From contig NZ_FPAU01000006.1 in the NCBI RefSeq assembly GCF_900116535.1, positions 172,032 through 236,031 on the forward strand: a stretch of DNA of 64,000 nucleotides, written 5' to 3'. The notes under the pieces were generated by a model. It made no database searches, was not told the origin of the DNA, and worked only from the letters and a program-made list of their open reading frames with translations. The position numbers and the translations under genes were made by a program. The first letter of the stretch is position 1. Each line of letters begins with the position of its first letter. Positions 36,729-45,811 of this stretch are shown here, piece after piece. The stretch is from Kosakonia arachidis. Its GTDB lineage: Bacteria; Pseudomonadota; Gammaproteobacteria; Enterobacterales; Enterobacteriaceae.

Positions 36729-37089
36729 GGCGCAGCCGTTGCTGCTCTTTGCGCGAAAGACCATCCACTACCCGATCCCATGACGTCTGAATCAGCGAGG
36801 CCAGCAGCGATTCGTCGATCTCTTCCCCGGCATAGACCGAAATCCAGTGCTTTTTGTTCATGTGATACCCCGGTTCAATACTGGGGTAGATTTGCTGGTT
36901 GAGCAGGGCGGTTTGCGGCTCTGCTTTCAGGTTCACCATTGGTCTGCCGTGGGCGGTGGCGGTGAGCATAAAAATTTTGCCGCACACTTTGAACACATCA
37001 TATTCCGGGCCAAATGGCCAGCAGTGCTCGGTAAACGGCATCTCAAGTGCAATACGGTGCGCGCAGGCCTGCAATGTTTTACTGTCCAT
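36703..37089 (-). CDS. MmcQ/YjbR family DNA-binding-like protein
   Basis: A 128-residue protein of the CyaY-like YjbR fold. [26 protein letters not shown] and [13 protein letters not shown] are the family landmarks. Proposed DNA binding in this family is weakly supported. The gene overlaps the end of ramR by 11 nt on the same strand, so the two are co-transcribed. Confidence 0.9.
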   Translation of the reverse strand: MDSKTLQACAHRIALEMPFTEHCWPFGPEYDVFKVCGKIFMLTATAHGRPMVNLKAEPQTALLNQQIYPSIEPGYHMNKKHWISVYAGEEIDESLLASLIQTSWDRVVDGLSRKEQQRLRPTRSQPAS

Positions 37090-37669
37090 TTATCCCCTCA
37101 GCCGTGAGTGCGCGCCACATCGCTTCAAAACCGAGGCGTTTGATCTCTTTGACGCGTGAGGGATCGCGGCTGGCAAAGGTGATGGTGGTATCCGCCAGTG
37201 TCAGGAAAATGGCATCGCCAAACGGCGCAAATTCGCCGTCGAGAAAAACCGGCAATACCGAGCGGTGGCAGAGCTCGTGCAGCTCCGGAAAAATATCGGT
37301 AACCTGCTGGCGGGTTTCCGGGCGCAGTTTTTCGCTGACGGAAATTTGCCGCACCGCGCAGTGGCCGTTGGGGTGACGAATTCCCCAGTCGATATAGCTG
37401 TCCCAGACTGAATGCGTATGGACTTTCGGATCGTTGATAGTGCGATCGAAGTTCTCCAGCATGGTGCCGCACAGGTCGGTTTTCAGATGCAGGTAAAGCG
37501 CGTTCAGCAGGTCGTCTTTGGTGGCGAAGTAGCGAAACAGCGTCCCTTCCGCAACTCCCGCATTGCGGGCTATTAAGGCGGTGGAAGCGGCAATCCCGGA
37601 TTGTGCAATGGCTTCGGTAGCTGCTTCCAGTAACGCTTGTTTTTTGTCTTCACTCTTTGGACGAGCCAC
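37079..37669 (-). CDS. ramR: TetR-family repressor RamR
   Basis: A 196-residue TetR repressor. The N-terminal helix-turn-helix is [35 protein letters not shown]. It is divergent from romA-ramA, and the intervening operator ATGAGTG-6 nt-CACTCAT is the known RamR binding site, which fixes the identity. RamR binds bile and drug-like ligands and, when released, lets ramA be expressed. The GTG start at 37669 ([10 protein letters not shown]) has TGAGGA upstream; an in-frame ATG at 37717 would add 16 residues without ribosome site. Confidence 0.95.
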   Translation of the reverse strand: MARPKSEDKKQALLEAATEAIAQSGIAASTALIARNAGVAEGTLFRYFATKDDLLNALYLHLKTDLCGTMLENFDRTINDPKVHTHSVWDSYIDWGIRHPNGHCAVRQISVSEKLRPETRQQVTDIFPELHELCHRSVLPVFLDGEFAPFGDAIFLTLADTTITFASRDPSRVKEIKRLGFEAMWRALTAEGINGQ

Positions 37670-37758
37670 TACATTTTTCCTCACACATTTTAAAAACCAC
37701 GATTGAAACATGCCCACCTGGAGGCTGCAACGTCGAATGTCAAAGAAAGAAAATGATC

Positions 37759-37804
37759 TTGACGGTTTGCTGTTGTTTTCTATAATGAGTGCTTACTCAC
37801 TCAT
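37759..37804 (+). promoter_or_regulatory. romA-ramA promoter with RamR operator
   Basis: Sigma-70 promoter TTGACG (37759-37764), 16 nt, TATAAT (37781-37786). The palindrome ATGAGTG-cttact-CACTCAT (37785-37804) overlaps the -10 box and the start point, so bound RamR would block initiation. Confidence 0.92.
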
Positions 37805-37861
37805 AATCAAGTTTATTTCATGTCGTCTCTACGGACTGGAGCGATTTCTTCGGGTCAGGAT

Positions 37862-38962
37862 ATGAAGCCTCTTATTTTCAGCGTGGTCATGGTTATGCTC
37901 GTTGCGTCCGCCGCCAGTTTACCCTTTGTTTTAAATGCAGGATTTGGCAAAGCGCCACAAGGCGAACAGCTTACAGAAGTCGAAAAATCACCCCATTACC
38001 GTGACGGCAAATTTCAAAACATGCTGCCGACGCCCGGCTTTACCGGTAAGAAAAATATGCTGGCCGCATGGTGGGATTTTCTGGTCACCAAACGGGAAAA
38101 CGCCCGACCACAGCAGCCGTTGCCAATGGTGCAAACGGATCTTGCCAGCCTGCCTGTTGAACAGGACACGCTGGTATGGATGGGGCACTCTTCGTGGTAC
38201 CTGCAACTGGCGAGCAAACGCATCCTGATCGATCCGGTGCTGAGCGACTACGCTGCGCCATTTCCATTTCTCAATAAAGCGTTTGCCGGGAATGATGCAT
38301 GGACAGCACAGAGCCTACCGGAGATCGATCTGTTGATCATTTCTCACGATCACTATGACCATCTGGATTACGCCACCATCAAGGCGATGATGCCGAAAAT
38401 CAAACAGGTCGTGACGCCGCTGGGCGTCGGTTCGCACCTGCGTTACTGGGGCATGAATCCGCAGATTATTCGTGAAGCGGACTGGCAGCAGAACGTGGCG
38501 ATAGGCGATGGACTAACGGTACATGTGCTGCCGTCGCGCCATTTCTCCGGGCGCGGCCTGAAACGTAACCAGACGCTGTGGGCCAGTTTCATGTTTGTCA
38601 CCGACCAGCGCAAGGTCTATTACAGCGGTGATACCGGCTATGGCCCGCATTTTAAAGCCATCGGCGAGCAGTTTGGCCCGGTGGACATCGCCATCATGGA
38701 AAACGGCCAGTATGACGAAGACTGGAAGTACATCCATATGATGCCGGAACAGGCCGCGCAGGCGGCGGAAGAGATTAATGCACGCGCGGTTCTGCCGGGC
38801 CACGCGGGGCGTTTTGTGTTGGCAAAACACACATGGGACGATCCGTACAAACGGCTGGCGGCAGCAAGCCGGGGCAAAAATTTTCGTTTACTGACACCGA
38901 TGCTGGGCGAACCGGTTCTTGCGGCTAACGATACGCAGGAATTTCGTGCCTGGTGGGAATAA
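37862..38962 (+). CDS. romA: RomA, MBL-fold metallo-hydrolase
   Basis: A 366-residue metallo-beta-lactamase-fold protein of the NAPE-PLD/UlaG-like branch. Zinc ligands are in ISHDHYDHLDY (HxHxDH), PSRHFSGRG, YSGDTGYG and the C-terminal LPGHAGRFVL. An N-terminal hydrophobic segment (residues 3-22) suggests a membrane anchor or export. The start at 37862 has TCAGGAT upstream; an ATG at 37820 adds 14 residues. romA precedes ramA in Klebsiella and Enterobacter and they share the RamR-controlled promoter; its substrate is unknown. The gap to ramA is 39 nt. Confidence 0.93.
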   Translation: MKPLIFSVVMVMLVASAASLPFVLNAGFGKAPQGEQLTEVEKSPHYRDGKFQNMLPTPGFTGKKNMLAAWWDFLVTKRENARPQQPLPMVQTDLASLPVEQDTLVWMGHSSWYLQLASKRILIDPVLSDYAAPFPFLNKAFAGNDAWTAQSLPEIDLLIISHDHYDHLDYATIKAMMPKIKQVVTPLGVGSHLRYWGMNPQIIREADWQQNVAIGDGLTVHVLPSRHFSGRGLKRNQTLWASFMFVTDQRKVYYSGDTGYGPHFKAIGEQFGPVDIAIMENGQYDEDWKYIHMMPEQAAQAAEEINARAVLPGHAGRFVLAKHTWDDPYKRLAAASRGKNFRLLTPMLGEPVLAANDTQEFRAWWE

Positions 38963-39001
38963 ACCCGTTTATTAATCGAAGAGCAGAGGGGGGAGCGCAG
39001 T

Positions 39002-39343
39002 ATGACTATTTCCGCTCAGGTTATCGACACTATCGTCGATTGGATCGACGACAATCTCCATCAACCGCTACGTATTGATGATATTGCTGCGCACGCGGGC
39101 TATTCCAAATGGCACCTGCAACGCCTCTTCTTGCAGTATAAAGGGGAGAGTCTTGGACGTTATATTCGCGAGCGTAAACTGTCGCTTGCCGCGCAGGATT
39201 TACTCAATACCGATCAGAAGGTTTACGATATCTGCCTTAAGTACGGCTTTGATTCGCAACAAACCTTCACGCGTACCTTTACCCGTACGTTTAATCAGCC
39301 ACCGGGCGCATATCGTCGGGAGAACCACCCACATACGCATTAA
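39002..39343 (+). CDS. ramA: RamA, AraC/MarA-type global activator
   Basis: A 113-residue AraC-family monomeric activator with two helix-turn-helices (IDDIAAHAGYSKWHLQRLFLQYKG and DICLKYGFDSQQTFTRTF). It is nearly identical to RamA of Klebsiella, Enterobacter and Salmonella, including the start MTISAQVIDTIV and the PPGAYRRENH tail. RamA turns on acrAB-tolC, micF and other marbox genes, giving multidrug tolerance. A GGGGAG ribosome site precedes the ATG. Followed by a strong terminator. Confidence 0.97.
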   Translation: MTISAQVIDTIVDWIDDNLHQPLRIDDIAAHAGYSKWHLQRLFLQYKGESLGRYIRERKLSLAAQDLLNTDQKVYDICLKYGFDSQQTFTRTFTRTFNQPPGAYRRENHPHTH

Positions 39344-39357
39344 ATGCATGAACTAAA

Positions 39358-39383
39358 ATCCGGCCATTAAGGCCGGTTTTTTT
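39358..39383 (+). terminator. Rho-independent terminator of ramA
   Basis: Stem CCGGCC / GGCCGG with loop ATTAA and seven T, ending at the stop codon of convergent yfeD. Confidence 0.9.
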
Positions 39384-39771
39384 ACTCATCGATCGTCTGC
39401 GTTATGCCGAGGCGCTGTAAAAAACCACAGATTCCTTCGCGGGCCAGTAATAGCGCCAACAGCTTCTGCTCTTCGGGCGTCATGTTCTGTAAAACTTTGA
39501 CAATCTCCCGCAGCGGACTGTTTTCACTCACATAGGAGGGTACCGGCTCTGCGATAGAGTAAGGAGAATGGCGCTGGCGCATGGAGGGCGTTTTCATCAC
39601 GAAATTTCGCACTTCTTTGGTGATGTGAATCAGCCTTGCGCGACCACCTTTGATACCGGGTAACGCTTCCGTTTGCCAACCTTGTTCCCGGATCCAGCGA
39701 TTAACGGTTTGTCTGGCAACACCGAGAAAATCGGCCAGCTCTTCAGTCGTCATTTTGTTAGCGAGTTTCAT
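39382..39771 (-). CDS. yfeD: YfeD, DUF1323 putative DNA-binding protein
   Basis: A 129-residue protein matching E. coli YfeD (130 residues). The N-terminal helix-turn-helix MTTEELADFLGVARQTVNRWIREQGW and GGRARLIHI are shared with its paralogue YfeC, encoded directly upstream. The ATG at 39771 agrees with the E. coli start; another ATG is adjacent at 39774. In E. coli the gene is convergent with gltX, whereas here ramA takes that place. Function unknown. Confidence 0.93.
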   Translation of the reverse strand: MKLANKMTTEELADFLGVARQTVNRWIREQGWQTEALPGIKGGRARLIHITKEVRNFVMKTPSMRQRHSPYSIAEPVPSYVSENSPLREIVKVLQNMTPEEQKLLALLLAREGICGFLQRLGITQTIDE

Positions 39772-39775
39772 CATT

Positions 39776-40132
39776 TTATTTCTGAATGCGGATGCCAAGA
39801 CGTTGCAATAACCCGGTTATGCCGTCACGTAAGAGTAGAGAGGTGAGTTGCTTTTGCTCGGCGTCAGTCATCTCTTTCGCCAACGAAATAAGCAAAGCTT
39901 CAAGTGAGTTGTTACTGACAGGCATCGTAGGGGCCGACTCTTCGCTACGCTGTGCGCTGCGAATAAAGGTGCGTACTTGCTCATTCACATGCACCAGCCG
40001 GGCTTTGCCTCCTTGCACTCCAGGTTTTGGTGAGGTGATCCAGCCTTCTTTGCGCACCCATTTATTGATGGTTTGCCGACTGTACCCGGTAAGACTGGCT
40101 AACTCTTCTGGTGTCATTCGTTCCTTGAGCAT
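39776..40132 (-). CDS. yfeC: YfeC, DUF1323 putative DNA-binding protein
   Basis: A 118-residue protein matching E. coli YfeC. The N-terminal helix-turn-helix ERMTPEELASLTGYSRQTINKW is followed by GVQGGKARLVHVNEQVR and a C-terminal helix bundle (LLRDGITGLLQRLGI) very like that of YfeD, so the pair arose by duplication. Only 1-4 nt separate it from yfeD, indicating a two-gene operon. Role unknown. Confidence 0.94.
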   Translation of the reverse strand: MLKERMTPEELASLTGYSRQTINKWVRKEGWITSPKPGVQGGKARLVHVNEQVRTFIRSAQRSEESAPTMPVSNNSLEALLISLAKEMTDAEQKQLTSLLLRDGITGLLQRLGIRIQK

Positions 40133-40291
40133 GTAATTTCCAGAATGGTTGTAAGGGTAATTAGTGGTTTATGTTATAGCACCATTTTACTGGAAAATGT
40201 GACACGTTTAACTACTGACTGTGAAGAGTTACGCAATGTCCTTAATTTGCATGCTTTTTCATCGATTAATTGGCGAGGTACGATTTTGCCG

Positions 40292-40320
40292 TTGACACCT
40301 GGCAAGGGAATTCATATTAT
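40292..40320 (+). promoter_or_regulatory. promoter of the tRNA-Ala pair
   Basis: TTGACA (40292-40297), 17 nt, TATTAT (40315-40320), immediately followed by a GC-rich discriminator GCCGCCC, the hallmark of stringently controlled stable-RNA promoters. It lies 33 nt before the first tRNA. Confidence 0.88.
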
Positions 40321-40352
40321 GCCGCCCGTCAACACGACACGCTTTACGTAAT

Positions 40353-40428
<76 letters not shown>

Positions 40429-40469
40429 AATTCCGAACCCAACGGAGTTGGTGCGTAGAGATAAATTGT

Positions 40470-40545
<76 letters not shown>

Positions 40546-40552
40546 AAATGTC

Positions 40553-40580
40553 AAACCCTCGCGTTTACGCGGGGGTTTTT
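40553..40580 (+). terminator. Rho-independent terminator of the tRNA-Ala operon
   Basis: AAACCCTCGCG-TTTA-CGCGGGGGTTT hairpin with five T followed by a further T-rich run. Confidence 0.88.
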
Positions 40581-40663
40581 GTTTTTTAACTTCCTGTTTC
40601 TCGTTTTATTTCACCGCGAGCAGTTGTCGATATTTCTACGCTATTTCTGGTATGGCTATTATT

Positions 40664-41438
40664 AAGCATAATGCTGGAGATTATCTTTTTATTCTGCCAG
40701 TTATTCCAGGTACTTGCAGTCTGCGCGATTGTGTGCTGGCGCCATAGTATGCTAAATAGAGGTATGGTGATACGTGTAGTGTGGATAGGATTTTTGGCAC
40801 CTGCCGGCATTAAGGCATCAATGTATATTGCTGCGACCTGGTTTAACTATCCGATTAATCTTTCAAATTTCTCCGGCTCCGGAATAATCATTTTCTCAAT
40901 TATTAATATACAAAACCTGATTTGTGCAGCGCTCATTTTTACTGTGACCATCTATTATCCTCTACGCAGGATAATCAATCCGCGTTTTGCACGAACACTC
41001 TGCTATTACAATCGACAGCTTTTTTATCTCTGGCGTTGTTTGAGCATTATGCGATAGCGCTGCAGACAGTGATCGTCCAAATCACCGAAGAGCAGGCTTT
41101 TTCAATTCCGAAGTCAGTATTCTTAATATCCTGCAATTGCGCCAGGCAGGGTTTAAAATTGCCATCGACGATTTTGGTAGCGGTTATGCTAAGTTTGAGC
41201 GCCTGAAACGGCTGCAACCGAATATCAGCAAGATTGATGGCTGCTTTGTGCGGGATATTCTCAGTATTGGCAAGATATGGTGATTGTTAAAGCGATTTGC
41301 AAACTGGCGAAAGCAAAGTCTCTCACTGCGGAGTATGTGGAAAACGAAGCTCAACGTGAACTGCAGTTGGAGGCGGGAGTGGATTATCTGCAAGGGTATT
41401 TATTTGGTAAGCTGCAGCTGTTGACTGATGGCGAATAA
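40664..41438 (+). pseudogene. pdeA: decayed pdeA (yfeA), EAL-domain phosphodiesterase remnant
   Basis: In E. coli the intact pdeA (yfeA), an integral membrane c-di-GMP phosphodiesterase of over 700 residues, sits exactly here between the tRNA-Ala pair and nupC on this strand. What is left is under 260 codons: a hydrophobic N-terminal stretch (IIFLFCQLFQVLAVCAIVC) and the end of an EAL domain (FKIAIDDFGSGYAKFERLK, KIDGCFVRDI, then after a frameshift near 41274 AEYVENEAQRELQLEAGVDY and LQGYLFGK). The GGDEF part and the EAL signature itself are missing. It cannot make an active enzyme. Confidence 0.85.
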
Positions 41439-41442
41439 AAAA

Positions 41443-41467
41443 ACCGGGGAATTCCCCGGTTTTTTTG
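41443..41467. terminator. bidirectional terminator between the pdeA relic and nupC
   Basis: Perfect palindrome ACCGGGGAATTCCCCGGT flanked by seven A and seven T, serving both convergent transcripts. Confidence 0.92.
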
Positions 41468-41482
41468 TCTGGGACGTCGCTA

Positions 41483-42670
41483 TCAGATCACCAGCGCGGC
41501 GATGGCGGCTGACAACACACTGACCAGTGTCGAGCCGTACACCAGCTTCAGACCAAAGCGGGAAACTACGTTGCCTTGCTCTTCATTCAGGCCTTTGATT
41601 GCGCCTGCGATAATGCCGATAGAGGAGAAGTTTGCGAAGGAAACGAGGAACACCGACAGAATGCCTTCAGAACGCGGGGAAAGGTTAGCTGCGATTTTTT
41701 GCAGATCCATCATTGCCACGAATTCGTTAGACACCAATTTGGTTGCCATGATGCTGGCAACTTGCAATGCTTCATTCGCCGGCACACCCAGAATCCAGGC
41801 GATCGGATAGAATATATAACCGAGAATGCCCTGGAAGGAGATGCCGAAAATAGCAGCAAACAGCGCGTTCAGGGCGGAGATCAGCGCGATAAAGCCGATC
41901 AACATTGCCGCCACGATAATCGCCACTTTAAAGCCCGCCAGAATGTATTCACCCAGCATTTCGAAGAAGCTTTGACCTTCGTGCAGTTTTGCCATCTGCA
42001 GATTTTCTTCGCTTTCTTCAACACGGTACGGGTTGATCAGCGACAGAACAATAAAGGTGCTGAACATGTTCAGTACCAGTGCCGCCACCACATATTTTGG
42101 CTGGAGCATAGTCATGTACGCGCCGACGATGGACATGGAAACCGTTGACATTGCTGTCGCGGCCATGGTGTACATGCGGTTGCGTGACATTTTGCCGAGG
42201 ATATCTTTATAAGCGATAAAGTTTTCGGACTGACCCAGAATCAGGGAGCTGACGGCGTTAAAGGACTCCAGTTTGCCCATGCCGTTAACTTTGGAAAGCA
42301 CCGTCCCGATGGCGCGAATAATGATTGGCAGTACACGAATATGTTGCAGAATACCGATCAATGCAGAAATAAAGACGATTGGGCATAGCACTTTCAGGAA
42401 GAAGAACGCCAGACCTGCGTCATTCATTTTACCGAAGACGAAGTTAGTGCCTTCGTTAGCAAAACCGAGCAGTTTTTCAAACATTTCGGAGAAGCCTTTC
42501 ACGAAGCCAAGGCCAATATCAGAGTTCAGGAAGAACCAGGCTAGTAAAACCTCAATCACCAGCAGTTGAATAACAAAACGAATGCGGACCTTCTTGCGAT
42601 CGCTGCTAAAGAGCAGGGCAAGCAGCGCCACAACAGCAAGCGCCAGAACAAAGTGCAGAACGCGGGACAT
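41483..42670 (-). CDS. nupC: nucleoside:proton symporter NupC
   Basis: A 395-residue concentrative nucleoside transporter (CNT family) importing pyrimidine nucleosides and adenosine with protons. It begins [19 protein letters not shown] as E. coli NupC does; [13 protein letters not shown] and [15 protein letters not shown] are family signatures. It is five residues shorter than the 400 of E. coli because of a gap after [11 protein letters not shown] chose the ATG at 42670 by homology; the frame is open to 42709. A CRP-like site lies about 100 nt upstream, in keeping with CRP/CytR control of nupC. Confidence 0.97.
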   Translation of the reverse strand: MSRVLHFVLALAVVALLALLFSSDRKKVRIRFVIQLLVIEVLLAWFFLNSDIGLGFVKGFSEMFEKLLGFANEGTNFVFGKMNDAGLAFFFLKVLCPIVFISALIGILQHIRVLPIIIRAIGTVLSKVNGMGKLESFNAVSSLILGQSENFIAYKDILGKMSRNRMYTMAATAMSTVSMSIVGAYMTMLQPKYVVAALVLNMFSTFIVLSLINPYRVEESEENLQMAKLHEGQSFFEMLGEYILAGFKVAIIVAAMLIGFIALISALNALFAAIFGISFQGILGYIFYPIAWILGVPANEALQVASIMATKLVSNEFVAMMDLQKIAANLSPRSEGILSVFLVSFANFSSIGIIAGAIKGLNEEQGNVVSRFGLKLVYGSTLVSVLSAAIAALVI

Positions 42671-42765
42671 ATTTGCTCCAAATATGAGACGGGTAGGAAT
42701 TTTGTGCACATTCTATGTAACAAGTGGAAAGAAAACGAGATCAAAAACACACTATATTGATGTCG

Positions 42766-42781
42766 TGTGACCAGACTCAAA
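42766..42781 (-). promoter_or_regulatory. candidate CRP site for nupC
   Basis: On the minus strand TTTGA-GTCTGG-TCACA matches the TGTGA-N6-TCACA consensus at nine of ten positions. It is 96 nt upstream of the nupC start in the shared nupC/mntH spacer, which contains no other gene. Confidence 0.6.
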
Positions 42782-42992
42782 AATAGTGATCAAACATACA
42801 TTTCTGTTATGTTAAGTAAGGGCGTGAAAAGTTACATTGAAATGCTACACTCTTAACATAATTCGACGATGGTTCCTGCTATCGCCGTCACCATCCTTGA
42901 GATCCGGCCCTTCTATCGTTTCTGGCTATCAGAGAAATCAGGTAAATCCACCATACATGAACTTGATAACCATTCGCATTTTGCTAGCATGA

Positions 42993-43013
42993 AACATAGC
43001 AAAGGCTATATTT
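42993..43013 (+). promoter_or_regulatory. MntR box of mntH
   Basis: AACATAGCAAAGGCTATATTT differs at one position from the palindromic MntR operator of E. coli mntH, 11 nt upstream of the start codon. A Fur-like GATAACCATTCGCATT lies just before it (42964-42979). Confidence 0.9.
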
Positions 43014-43024
43014 AGGGGCAATAA

Positions 43025-44263
43025 ATGAACAATAGTCGCGTTGAGAATAGTAGTGGGCGTGCAGCGCGCAAATTAAAGCTGGCGCTAATGGGGCCTGCGT
43101 TTATTGCCGCGATTGGTTACATTGATCCGGGGAATTTCGCCACTAACATCCAGGCAGGAGCCAGCTTCGGCTACCAGTTGCTGTGGGTTGTCGTGTGGGC
43201 CAACGTTATGGCGATGTTGATCCAGTTGCTGTCTGCCAAGCTCGGTATCGCCACTGGGAAAAATCTTGCTGAGCAGATCCGCGATCACTATCCGCGTCCA
43301 CTGGTATGGTTTTACTGGATTCAGGCGGAAATCATCGCCATGGCAACCGATCTGGCGGAATTTATTGGCGCCGCGATTGGCTTCAAATTGCTCCTTGGCG
43401 TTTCGCTGCTGCAAGGCGCGGTACTTACCGGTATTGCGACGTTCCTTATTTTGATGTTGCAACGTCGCGGGCAAAAACCCCTCGAGAAAGTTATTGGCGG
43501 GCTACTGTTGTTTGTGGCGGCGGCATACATTGTTGAGCTGGCCTTTTCGCAGCCGAAGCTGGCGCAACTGGCGCAAGGTATTGTCATCCCCAGCTTGTCG
43601 GGGACCGACGCCGTGTTCCTTGCAGCGGGTGTACTGGGCGCGACTATCATGCCACATGTGATTTACCTGCACTCGTCGCTGACACAGCATCTGCATCAGG
43701 GCACGCAGCGCGAGCGCTACTCTGCGACAAAATGGGACGTCGGCATTGCCATGACCATTGCCGGCTTTGTTAACCTGGCGATGATGGCGACGGCAGCGGC
43801 GGCGTTTCATTTTAACGGACATACCGGCGTGGCAGATCTCGATCAGGCTTATCTGACGCTGGAACCGCTTTTAAGCCATTCTGCGGCAACCATTTTTGGT
43901 TTGAGTCTGGTGGCGGCCGGTCTCTCCTCCACCGTGGTGGGGACGTTGGCGGGACAGGTGGTGATGCAGGGGTTTATCCGCTTTCATATTCCGCTGTGGG
44001 TGCGTCGTAGTATTACTATGATGCCGTCGTTTATCGTTATCTGGCTGGGGTTGGACCCGACCCGTATTCTGGTGATGAGCCAGGTGCTGTTGAGCTTCGG
44101 CATTGCGCTGGCATTGGTGCCGTTACTGGTCTTTACCAGCGATCGTAAATTGATGGGGGGGCTGGTAAACAGCACTCTGGTGAAACGCACAGGTTGGTTA
44201 ATTGTGGTGCTGGTGGTGAGCTTAAATGGCTGGCTGCTGGTTGGAACACTTGCGGGTTTATAA
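43025..44263 (+). CDS. mntH: Mn(2+)/Fe(2+) transporter MntH (Nramp)
   Basis: 412 residues, same length as E. coli MntH. A proton-coupled manganese importer of the inner membrane with 11 spans. The Nramp metal-site motifs [12 protein letters not shown] (TM1) and [10 protein letters not shown] (TM6) are intact. AGGGGCAATAA precedes the ATG. Divergent from nupC as in E. coli; expression should be repressed by MntR with Mn and by Fur with Fe. Confidence 0.98.
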   Translation: MNNSRVENSSGRAARKLKLALMGPAFIAAIGYIDPGNFATNIQAGASFGYQLLWVVVWANVMAMLIQLLSAKLGIATGKNLAEQIRDHYPRPLVWFYWIQAEIIAMATDLAEFIGAAIGFKLLLGVSLLQGAVLTGIATFLILMLQRRGQKPLEKVIGGLLLFVAAAYIVELAFSQPKLAQLAQGIVIPSLSGTDAVFLAAGVLGATIMPHVIYLHSSLTQHLHQGTQRERYSATKWDVGIAMTIAGFVNLAMMATAAAAFHFNGHTGVADLDQAYLTLEPLLSHSAATIFGLSLVAAGLSSTVVGTLAGQVVMQGFIRFHIPLWVRRSITMMPSFIVIWLGLDPTRILVMSQVLLSFGIALALVPLLVFTSDRKLMGGLVNSTLVKRTGWLIVVLVVSLNGWLLVGTLAGL

Positions 44264-44269
44264 TGAAAA

Positions 44270-44297
44270 TGCCCGCAGGCGTTTGTCGTTGCGGGCA
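44270..44297 (+). terminator. hairpin after mntH
   Basis: TGCCCGC / GCGGGCA stem 8 nt after the stop codon. The T run is poor, so termination efficiency is uncertain. Confidence 0.55.
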
Positions 44298-44339
44298 GTG
44301 TATTGAATACCGAATAGCGGGTGCTATTCGGCACGGAAA

Positions 44340-44660
44340 TTAGTGGTGATGGCCACGCCACGGGCCGTCATGATCATCACGGTCGCGCCAGCCTTCGCTA
44401 TACCCGCGTTCGTAAGCATCGCGTCTATCCCAGCCGCGATGCCAGCCGCGATCGTGTCTGTACCAGCGGTCACCGCGCCATTCATAGTGGCGACCCCAGT
44501 AGTCCCGATCGCGCCAGCGTCCGCCGTCCCAGTAGTTACCATAGTTATCGCGATCGCCAATTTGCAATTTAATCGATGGCAACAGGGTGATTTCGCCAGC
44601 ATTAGCGACCAGCGGCGCTGAAGCCATTAACACTGCTGCCAGAATCAGTGACCTGAACAT
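44340..44660 (-). CDS. ypeC: YpeC, DUF2502 small exported protein
   Basis: A 106-residue protein matching E. coli YpeC. Signal peptide [21 protein letters not shown], then [17 protein letters not shown] and a tail extremely rich in Trp, Arg, Asp and His ([20 protein letters not shown], ending RGHHH). Predicted periplasmic; the His/Asp-rich tail may bind metals, which would fit the mntH neighbourhood, but this is untested. AGGAGAAG precedes the ATG. Confidence 0.95.
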   Translation of the reverse strand: MFRSLILAAVLMASAPLVANAGEITLLPSIKLQIGDRDNYGNYWDGGRWRDRDYWGRHYEWRGDRWYRHDRGWHRGWDRRDAYERGYSEGWRDRDDHDGPWRGHHH

Positions 44661-44782
44661 ACTCTTCTCCTCACGATCGGGCCGAAACGGCCTGCTACAA
44701 CAATTTTACGGGGCGGCAATACCCTGTATTATTGGCGGAACTCTTAAATCGTGAATAGCAGCACTTTTTGCTAAAATAGTAT

Positions 44783-45781
44783 TTATTTTGCACTGCTCAG
44801 AATCGCGTCGATCTCAGCACACTCAGCCGCAGTGAAGTGACGGTTTTCCAGCATGCCCATCGCATCCTCGAGCTGGCTTATCTTGCTGGCGCCAATCAGT
44901 ATTGACGTCACCTTATCATCGCGCAGCACCCATGCCAGCGCCATCTGTGACAGCTTCTGACCACGCCGTTGCGCCAGTGCATTCAGCGCACGCACGATGT
45001 TCATTTTTTGCGGGGTAAGCTGCTCCGGGTTGAGGAAACGGCTACTGCTGGCAGCGCGTGAATCTGCCGGGATCCCCTGCAAGTAGCGGTCGGTTAGCTG
45101 CCCGCCAGCCAGCGGAGAGAAGGCAATACTACCCACCCCGTTTTTCTGCAACACGTCCAGCAATTCGTCTTCAACCCAGCGCTCAAACATTGAGTATTTG
45201 GGCTGATGAATCAGGCAAGGCGTTCCAAGGTCATTAAGAATATCAATTGCTTCCTGTGTCTGTGCTGCCGGATAGTTAGACAGGCCGACATACAGCGCTT
45301 TGCCCTGGCGCACAATGTGATCCAGTGTGCGCATCGTCTCTTTCAGCGGTGTTTCCGGATCCGGACGGTGATGGTAGAAGATATCCACATATTCAAGCCC
45401 CATTCGACGCAGGCTTTGATCGAGGCTGGCAATCAAATACTTGCGGGAACCCCAGTCGCCGTACGGGCCATCCCACATGGTGTAACCGGCTTTAGTGGAA
45501 ATAATCAGTTCGTCCCGTAGGGAGTGAAAATCTTCATGCAGGATGCGACCAAAATTACATTCAGCCGCTCCCGGCGGCGGCCCATAATTATTAGCAAGGT
45601 CGAAGTGGGTAATGCCGAGATTGAAAGCGTGCTGCAATAACTGACGGCTGTTTTCCAGCAGTGTGGTATCCCCAAAGTTATGCCACAGGCCAAGTGAAAT
45701 GGCCGGAAGCTTTAATCCGCTGTCACCGCAGCGACGATAAGCCATGTTTTGATAACGCGCAGGATCTGCCTGATAAGCCAT
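44783..45781 (-). CDS. aldo/keto reductase, YghZ (Gpr)-like
   Basis: A 332-residue NADPH-dependent reductase of the AKR14/potassium-channel-beta-like branch. The catalytic tetrad is visible: Asp in THFDLANNYGPPPG, Tyr of NNYG, Lys in IISTKAGY and His in FYHHRPD. The long similarity to E. coli YghZ (L-glyceraldehyde-3-phosphate reductase) includes the start AYQADPARYQNMAYRRCG and SILIGASKISQLEDA. It stands between ypeC and a repeat element and is not part of the E. coli gene order here. Confidence 0.9.
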   Translation of the reverse strand: MAYQADPARYQNMAYRRCGDSGLKLPAISLGLWHNFGDTTLLENSRQLLQHAFNLGITHFDLANNYGPPPGAAECNFGRILHEDFHSLRDELIISTKAGYTMWDGPYGDWGSRKYLIASLDQSLRRMGLEYVDIFYHHRPDPETPLKETMRTLDHIVRQGKALYVGLSNYPAAQTQEAIDILNDLGTPCLIHQPKYSMFERWVEDELLDVLQKNGVGSIAFSPLAGGQLTDRYLQGIPADSRAASSSRFLNPEQLTPQKMNIVRALNALAQRRGQKLSQMALAWVLRDDKVTSILIGASKISQLEDAMGMLENRHFTAAECAEIDAILSSAK

Positions 45782-45811
45782 GCTGTACTCCTATTTTGTC
45801 TTTGCTGTGTA

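Noticed and set aside
45282-45520. Plus-strand open frame inside the aldo/keto reductase gene.
   Set aside because: It is fully antisense to a clearly conserved enzyme, without ribosome site or recognisable domain.
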